The translations under genes were made by a program, and so were the position numbers. Of a DNA stretch of 64,000 nucleotides, positions 59,449 through 64,000 are shown piece after piece (position 1 is the first letter of the stretch; the number at the start of each line of letters is the position of its first letter). The DNA is from WHSM01 sp036375165 (GTDB lineage: Bacteria > Actinomycetota > Actinomycetes > Mycobacteriales > Micromonosporaceae). The notes under the pieces were generated by a model, which did not search any database, was not told the DNA's origin, and was given only the letters and a program-made list of their open reading frames with translations. The stretch covers positions 1-64,000 of the forward strand of contig DASUSI010000077.1 of NCBI GenBank assembly GCA_036375165.1, written 5' to 3'.

Positions 59449-62121
59449 GTGGCGATCTCAGACGAGGTGCGGCCTGTCGGGCCGCGGCTGCAATCGGCCG
59501 ATGCCCTTGAAGGCCAGTTCGAGCGGACGCCACCACAGGACATGGCCGCCGAGCAGTGCGTCCTCGGGGGCATGCTGCTCTCCAAGGACGCGATCGCCGA
59601 CGTGGTCGAGATCGTGCGCACCGTCGACTTCTACAAGCCCGCGCACGCCACGATCTTCGACACCATTCTGGACCTGTACGGGCGCGGCGAACCAGCGGAC
59701 GCGATCACCGTCTCCGCCGCGCTGACCCAGTCCGGGGACCTGGGAAAGGTCGGGGGCGCACCGTACCTGCACACGCTGATCGCCAGTGTGCCGACCGCCG
59801 CGAACGCCGCGTTCTACGCCAGGATCGTCGCCGAGCGCGCCGTGCTGCGCCGCCTGGTGGAGGCCGGCACCAGGATCGTGCAACTCGGGTACGGCGTGGC
59901 GACCGGCTCCGGCCGGGATGTCGACGACGTGGTCGATCTGGCACAGCAGGCGGTGTACGACGTCACCGAGCGGCGGGTGAGCGAGGACTTCGCGGTTCTG
60001 GGCGACCTGTTACAGCCCACATTGGACGAGATCGAGTCGATCGGTGCGAACTCCGGCGAGATGACCGGTGCGCCCACCGGGTTCACCGACCTGGACCGGC
60101 TGCTCAATGGCCTGCACCCCGGCCAGTTGGTTGTGGTGGCAGGAAGACCTGGTCTGGGCAAATCAACCGCAGCATTGGACTTTGTCCGGGCTACATCCGT
60201 TCGACATAGCTTGTCCAGTCTGGTGTTCAGTCTGGAGATGAGCAAGATCGAGATCGTGATGCGGTTGCTCTCGGCCGAGTCGCGGGTGCCGCTGCACGTA
60301 CTGCGGTCCGGTCAGCTCTCCGACGACGACTGGACCAAGCTGGCGCGCCGGATGGGCGAGATCTCCGAGGCTCCGCTGTTCGTGGACGACACCCCGAACA
60401 TGACCCTGATGGAGATCCGGGCCAAGGCGCGGCGGCTCAAGCAGCGGCACGATCTCCGGCTGATCATCGTCGACTACCTGCAGCTGATGACGTCGCCGAA
60501 GCGGGTGGAGAGCCGGCAGCAGGAGGTCGCGGAGCTTTCGCGGGGGCTGAAGCTGCTCGCCAAAGAGGTCGAGTGCCCGGTGGTGGCGGTGAGCCAGCTC
60601 AACCGAGGTCCCGAGCAACGCACCGACAAGCGTCCGCAGCTTTCCGACCTGCGTGAGTCGGGGTGTCTCAGCGCCGAGACCCGCCTGCTCCGGGCGGACA
60701 CCGGCGCTGAGATCACCTTGGACGAGTTGATCCGCTCGGATGCCCGCGACATCCCGGTGTGGGCACTCGATGAGTCGCTGCGATATGTGCCTCGCACGTT
60801 GACACACGCCTTCCCCAGCGGGGTGAAGGACACCTATCGGCTGCGGCTGGCTTCCGGACGGACGGCGGACGCGACGGCGAACCACCCGTTCCTCACGTTC
60901 GACGGTTGGCGGTCTCTTGGTGAGCTGCATACCGGGATGAGGCTCGCGATACCAAGGCACGTTCCGGCTCCCCTGGTGACACAGGCGTGGCCGGATGAGG
61001 AAGTCATCTTGCTGGCGCACCTGATCGGTGATGGATCGTTCGTCAAACGTCGGCCGATCCGGTACGCCAGCACAGTCGAGGAGAACTTCGAAGCCGTTGC
61101 CCGGGCCGCTGTGGAACGGTTCGACATCACTATGCGAAATGACTACGCGGTACGCCGCACCAGCCTGCGTCTGCCCGCGTCGTACCGGTTGGCTCGGGGG
61201 AGACGTAACCCGATTGCGGAATGGCTGGATGGTTTCGGTCTGTTCGGGCTGCGCAGTCATGAGAAGTTCGTGCCGACGGAAGCGTTCGCCCTACCGAAGC
61301 AACAGGTCGCACTGTTCCTCAGACACCTGTGGGCAACCGACGGCTGTGTCTGGTGGGACGAGAGCAATGGGCAGGCACGCCTGTACTACGCGTCCACGAG
61401 CCGGAGACTGGTCGAAGACGTGTCCTTGCTTCTGCTTCGGTTTGGTATCCACAGCCGGATCAAGGTGATCCAGAAGTCTGGTTACCGGCATGGGTACCAC
61501 CTGGAGGTCTACGGTGGCGACGACCAACTCAGATTCTTGCGGGGCATCGGAGTCGATGGTGCCCGTAGCGTCCAGGCGGACCGGTGCCGGGCAGAGCTGG
61601 AGATGCGACGGCTGAACCCGAACCGGGACACCGTACCGGCCGAGGTTTGGAACCAGGTCCGTACCATCCTGGCTGATCGGGGGATCTCGCATCGGGAGCT
61701 CGCAGAGTCCCTCGGGAACCGGTTCTGTGGCAGTGCGTTATCCAAGCGCGCCCCCGGCCGTCAACGTCTCGGCCGGATCGCTGCCGTGCTGGACGATGCC
61801 GACTTGGAGATGCTGGCCACGAACGACATTTGTTGGGACGAGATCGTTGCGATCGAGCCGCTCGGTGAACAGCCCGTGTACGACGCCACGGTCTTGGGAA
61901 GCCATAACTTCATCGCCAACGGGATATCGGTCCATAACAGCATCGAGCAGGATGCGGACGTGGTAATCCTGCTTCACCGGGAGGACTACTACGACAAGGA
62001 GTCGCCCCGGGCCGGCGAGGCGGACTTCATCGTCGCAAAGCACCGGAACGGTCCTACCGACACGGTCACCGTCGCCGCACAGCTCCACTTCTCGCGGTTC
62101 GTTGACATGGCGATCGTGTAG
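59449..62121 (+). CDS. dnaB: Replicative DNA helicase DnaB, intein-containing
   Basis: 890 codons encoding a 465-residue helicase split by a 425-residue intein (residues 406-830). The N-terminal domain has TPPQDMAAEQCVLGGML. The RecA-like domain has Walker A GRPGLGKS (232-239), Walker B LIIVDYLQLM, and DLRESG before the intein. The C-extein resumes SIEQDADVVILLHRE and ends FVDMAIV. The GTG at 59449 follows GGGGG. Codons through the P-loop region (60139-60236) are unusually A/T-ending for this genome. DnaB unwinds DNA at the fork and depends on DnaA and probably on the DUF721 protein at 5851 for loading. Confidence 0.96.
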   Translation: MAISDEVRPVGPRLQSADALEGQFERTPPQDMAAEQCVLGGMLLSKDAIADVVEIVRTVDFYKPAHATIFDTILDLYGRGEPADAITVSAALTQSGDLGKVGGAPYLHTLIASVPTAANAAFYARIVAERAVLRRLVEAGTRIVQLGYGVATGSGRDVDDVVDLAQQAVYDVTERRVSEDFAVLGDLLQPTLDEIESIGANSGEMTGAPTGFTDLDRLLNGLHPGQLVVVAGRPGLGKSTAALDFVRATSVRHSLSSLVFSLEMSKIEIVMRLLSAESRVPLHVLRSGQLSDDDWTKLARRMGEISEAPLFVDDTPNMTLMEIRAKARRLKQRHDLRLIIVDYLQLMTSPKRVESRQQEVAELSRGLKLLAKEVECPVVAVSQLNRGPEQRTDKRPQLSDLRESGCLSAETRLLRADTGAEITLDELIRSDARDIPVWALDESLRYVPRTLTHAFPSGVKDTYRLRLASGRTADATANHPFLTFDGWRSLGELHTGMRLAIPRHVPAPLVTQAWPDEEVILLAHLIGDGSFVKRRPIRYASTVEENFEAVARAAVERFDITMRNDYAVRRTSLRLPASYRLARGRRNPIAEWLDGFGLFGLRSHEKFVPTEAFALPKQQVALFLRHLWATDGCVWWDESNGQARLYYASTSRRLVEDVSLLLLRFGIHSRIKVIQKSGYRHGYHLEVYGGDDQLRFLRGIGVDGARSVQADRCRAELEMRRLNPNRDTVPAEVWNQVRTILADRGISHRELAESLGNRFCGSALSKRAPGRQRLGRIAAVLDDADLEMLATNDICWDEIVAIEPLGEQPVYDATVLGSHNFIANGISVHNSIEQDADVVILLHREDYYDKESPRAGEADFIVAKHRNGPTDTVTVAAQLHFSRFVDMAIV
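60664..61938 (+). other. DnaB intein with LAGLIDADG-type homing endonuclease motifs
   Basis: 425-residue element starting Cys (CLSAETRLLR) and ending ISVHN before Ser, so Cys1, penultimate His, terminal Asn and +1 Ser are all present. Block B is TANHPFLT. Endonuclease motifs are LLAHLIGDGSF and LRHLWATDGCVWW. The insertion site RESG/SIEQD is the one used by the Synechocystis DnaB intein. A helix-turn-helix-like stretch (RGISHRELAESLGNRF) lies between the second motif and the C-terminal splicing block, perhaps for DNA recognition. Confidence 0.93.
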
Positions 62122-62547
62122 CAGAAGCCGAGCCTGTAGGTGCGCGGGTGCGCGGCCTTACTTGTGCGCTTGGCACCGCGACTGACGGCGAGCCGCCCGC
62201 CCGGAGCCGGAGAGATTCTGCCTCCCTGAGGAGCTTCGAAATCGATCACTCCGATGCGCGGTACGGTACATAACGTACACAAGGTACTAGACATGACATA
62301 GCTCGCTGCGTAGCATTTCTTTCGATAACCGAATGCTCTCTCGCGGTAGAGAGGAATCCCGTCCCAAGATTCACCGAGGAACCCCCGGTCTGACCGTCGA
62401 GCAATCGCAGCCGTTAGTTGTCACTTTCGAACCTCACGCCGCACATCGGCCGACTCAATTGTCGGTCCGGAGCCACGCGCCCGCAGAAATGGAATTCGGC
62501 CCCCAGTCCCTTACCGGGAAATTCCTATGTGAGAGGGAGAACAACGG
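62122..62547. other. Intergenic region between dnaB and the serine protease
   Basis: 426 bases. 62255-62340 is richer in A/T with repeated GTAC motifs (GGTACGGTACATAACGTACACAAGGTAC in part) and a CTCTCT-N6-AGAGAG palindrome at 62336-62353, likely the promoter/operator zone of the protease. No gene is seen and no clear dnaB terminator. Confidence 0.5.
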
Positions 62548-63813
62548 ATGAGACAACTGATCCGTGGCCTCGTCACCGGCACGTCGATCCTCGTGCTGGC
62601 CCTGGGCAGCGCTGGTGCTGCCGCGGCCGCGCCCGATGCGGCTGACAACGCACGTGCCGACCGGGTTGTCAGCGATGGTCTGTCGCCGGAGGTACTCGCG
62701 GCGATGCAGCGTGACCTCGGACTCTCGGCGGTAGCGGCCAAGCGGCGACTCGCGCAGCAGTCGACGGCGATCCGGGCCGACGGCGTACTCCGGGATCGTC
62801 TCGGCAGCGCCTTCGGTGGGTCGTGGTTCGACGCGCAACTCGGCAGGCTCGTTGTCGGGGTCACGGACCCGGCGCTGTCGGCGCAGGTCCGGGCGACCGG
62901 AGCCGAGGCTCGTACCGTGCGGCACAGCGAAGCCACGCTGCGCGCCATCATCGCCAAACTCGACAAACTGGCAGGTAAGCCCGAGGGCGCCGGCCGGGCG
63001 ACAGCTGCGGGCAAGCGGCAGGCCGCGGTGGCTGGTCTGGTCGGCTGGTACGTGGACCCGGCGAGCAACAGCGTGGTCGTGACCGCCCTGCGCGGTGCCC
63101 CAAGGCCCCCTGTCCTGGACGAACTGGACAGTGACGCGGTGCGTGTCCGGTACACCGATGCGGCTCCGAAGCCGACCGACCCCTACATCGACGGCGGGGA
63201 CGCGATCTATCTCGGCGGCGGTCGCTGCTCGGTGGGCTTCAACCTGCGTAACGGCTCCGGCCAAGGCTTCATCCTGACAGCGGGGCACTGCGGGACCGCC
63301 AATACCGCGGTGTCGGGTCACGACGGCAACGGCATCGGGCCGGTTGTCGCGTCCTTCTTCCCCACCTGGGACGACGCCATCATCCGCAACGACAACCCGG
63401 GGTACTGGATCCAGGGCCCCTGGGTCGACACGGCTCCGTCCGAGGGCAGCTCGGTGATCGTCATCACCGGTTACAGCGACGCCCCGGTCGGCACCTCGAT
63501 GTGCAAGTCCGGTAGCACCACCGGCTACACCTGCGGCACCATCACCGCCAAGGACGAGACCGTGACGTACGGCGGTGGGCAGACGGTGTACGGCATGACC
63601 AGGCACGACGCCTGTGTCGAGCCCGGCGACTCGGGCGGCTCCAACTTCACCGGCAGCTCCGCCGAAGGTGTCACCAGCGGCGCGCAGCTCTATTGGGACG
63701 GCTCCCGGTACCGCTGCGGCCAGGTGTTCGGCTACCCCAACGTCGGTTGGTACTTCCCGATCGCCGACAGCCTCGCCTACTACACCCCGGCGTACGGCCT
63801 GAACCTCTGGTAG
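62548..63813 (+). CDS. Secreted serine protease, streptogrisin/alpha-lytic type (S1E) with propeptide
   Basis: 421 residues. Signal peptide 1 to about 28 (RQLIRGLVTGTSILVLALGSAGAAAAA). A propeptide of about 190 residues (SPEVLAAMQRDLGLSAVAAKRRL..., ending in the region VRYTDAAPKPTDPYIDGG) acts as an intramolecular chaperone in this family. The catalytic domain has His247 in TAGHC, Asp275/276 in TWDDAII, and Ser362 in PGDSGGS; paired Cys suggest disulfides. ATG 62548 has GAGAGGGAG upstream. Extracellular protein degradation is the expected role. It has its own terminator. Confidence 0.92.
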   Translation: MRQLIRGLVTGTSILVLALGSAGAAAAAPDAADNARADRVVSDGLSPEVLAAMQRDLGLSAVAAKRRLAQQSTAIRADGVLRDRLGSAFGGSWFDAQLGRLVVGVTDPALSAQVRATGAEARTVRHSEATLRAIIAKLDKLAGKPEGAGRATAAGKRQAAVAGLVGWYVDPASNSVVVTALRGAPRPPVLDELDSDAVRVRYTDAAPKPTDPYIDGGDAIYLGGGRCSVGFNLRNGSGQGFILTAGHCGTANTAVSGHDGNGIGPVVASFFPTWDDAIIRNDNPGYWIQGPWVDTAPSEGSSVIVITGYSDAPVGTSMCKSGSTTGYTCGTITAKDETVTYGGGQTVYGMTRHDACVEPGDSGGSNFTGSSAEGVTSGAQLYWDGSRYRCGQVFGYPNVGWYFPIADSLAYYTPAYGLNLW

Positions 63814-63837
63814 GCCGCGACCTCGGCAACATCACGC

Positions 63838-63873
63838 GACGGCGCCCCTGAAGTGTTCGCCGGGGGCGCCGTC
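63838..63873 (+). terminator. Intrinsic terminator after the serine protease
   Basis: GACGGCGCCCC (63838-63848) and GGGGCGCCGTC (63863-63873) form a perfect 11-bp stem with a 14-base loop, 24 bases after the stop. The remaining 127 bases to the window edge show no gene. Confidence 0.75.
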
Positions 63874-64000
63874 CTCTGTCCGCCGCCGCGCCGGGCTGCG
63901 AAGCGGTGCCCATCCCGTGGTCACCGCATCCCCGCCGATGTGCCACCAAAGGTAAACAGTGATGGACGGCAACCGGGAACGATGGTGAGGCGTGTGTCCG

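Noticed and set aside
62255..62310. GTAC-rich repeats before the protease as an attachment site
   Set aside because: No integrase, tRNA or second copy in the window; promoter/operator is the simpler reading.

Overview
The window is about 64 kb of high-GC actinobacterial chromosome spanning the replication origin. Gene content and order match the conserved origin region of Mycobacterium and Streptomyces, and the extra genes (gnd between recF and dnaN, an XRE/DUF5753 + DUF397 pair, a streptogrisin-type protease, a ricin-domain esterase) point to a filamentous, Micromonospora-like actinomycete. The genus cannot be fixed from sequence reading alone.

Layout. Positions 1-11.8 kb, minus strand: gyrA (truncated at the left edge), gyrB, DUF721/dciA, recF, gnd, dnaN, oriC (about 9.75-10.24 kb, rich in DnaA boxes) and dnaA. 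Positions 12.3-18.5 kb, plus strand: rpmH, an rnpA-yidD fused frame, yidC, jag, rsmG, parA and parB, with two parS sites inside the 5' part of parA. Transcription diverges from oriC, so these genes run with the replication forks. Positions 18.7-36 kb: a HIT-like protein, ddl, an aminotransferase, a GNAT, DUF2277, then the cell-envelope/redox block cwlM, trxA, trxB, anti-sigma, sigM, pseudokinase and murJ, followed by a NUDIX hydrolase, an EamA transporter and pcnA. The order pcnA-nudix-murJ-sigM-trxB-trxA-cwlM-parB-parA is that of M. tuberculosis Rv3907c-Rv3918c. Positions 36-43.5 kb are accessory: BNR-repeat protein, MFS carrier, FmdB-like zinc ribbon, membrane protein, SGNH-ricin secreted hydrolase, ogt, XRE/DUF397. 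Positions 43.6-62.1 kb are again colinear with Rv0046c-Rv0058: ino1, padR, DUF5318, ponA-type PBP, GT87, then rpsF-ssb-rpsR-rplI and dnaB, with a lipoprotein and PolX inserted. A secreted serine protease closes the window.

How it works together. DnaA, DnaN, DciA, DnaB, SSB and gyrase supply initiation and elongation; ParA/ParB/parS segregate the new origins; RnpA, YidD, YidC and RpmH serve RNA processing and membrane insertion. MurJ, the membrane pseudokinase, CwlM, Ddl and the class A PBP form a peptidoglycan module, wired through SigM/anti-sigma and thioredoxin to envelope and thiol stress. An ECF-type promoter lies before the pseudokinase-sigM operon and a SigR/SigH-type promoter before trxB.

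Most notable observations: two full-length inteins with homing-endonuclease motifs, in GyrA directly after the catalytic tyrosine and in DnaB; A/T-ending codon tracts beside the GyrA intein and in the DnaB P-loop that may record intein homing; the RnpA-YidD fusion; DnaA-box groups outside oriC, before gyrA and before dnaB; and an evenly spaced three-palindrome operator array before an unknown membrane protein. No tRNA, rRNA, CRISPR or insertion sequence was seen.
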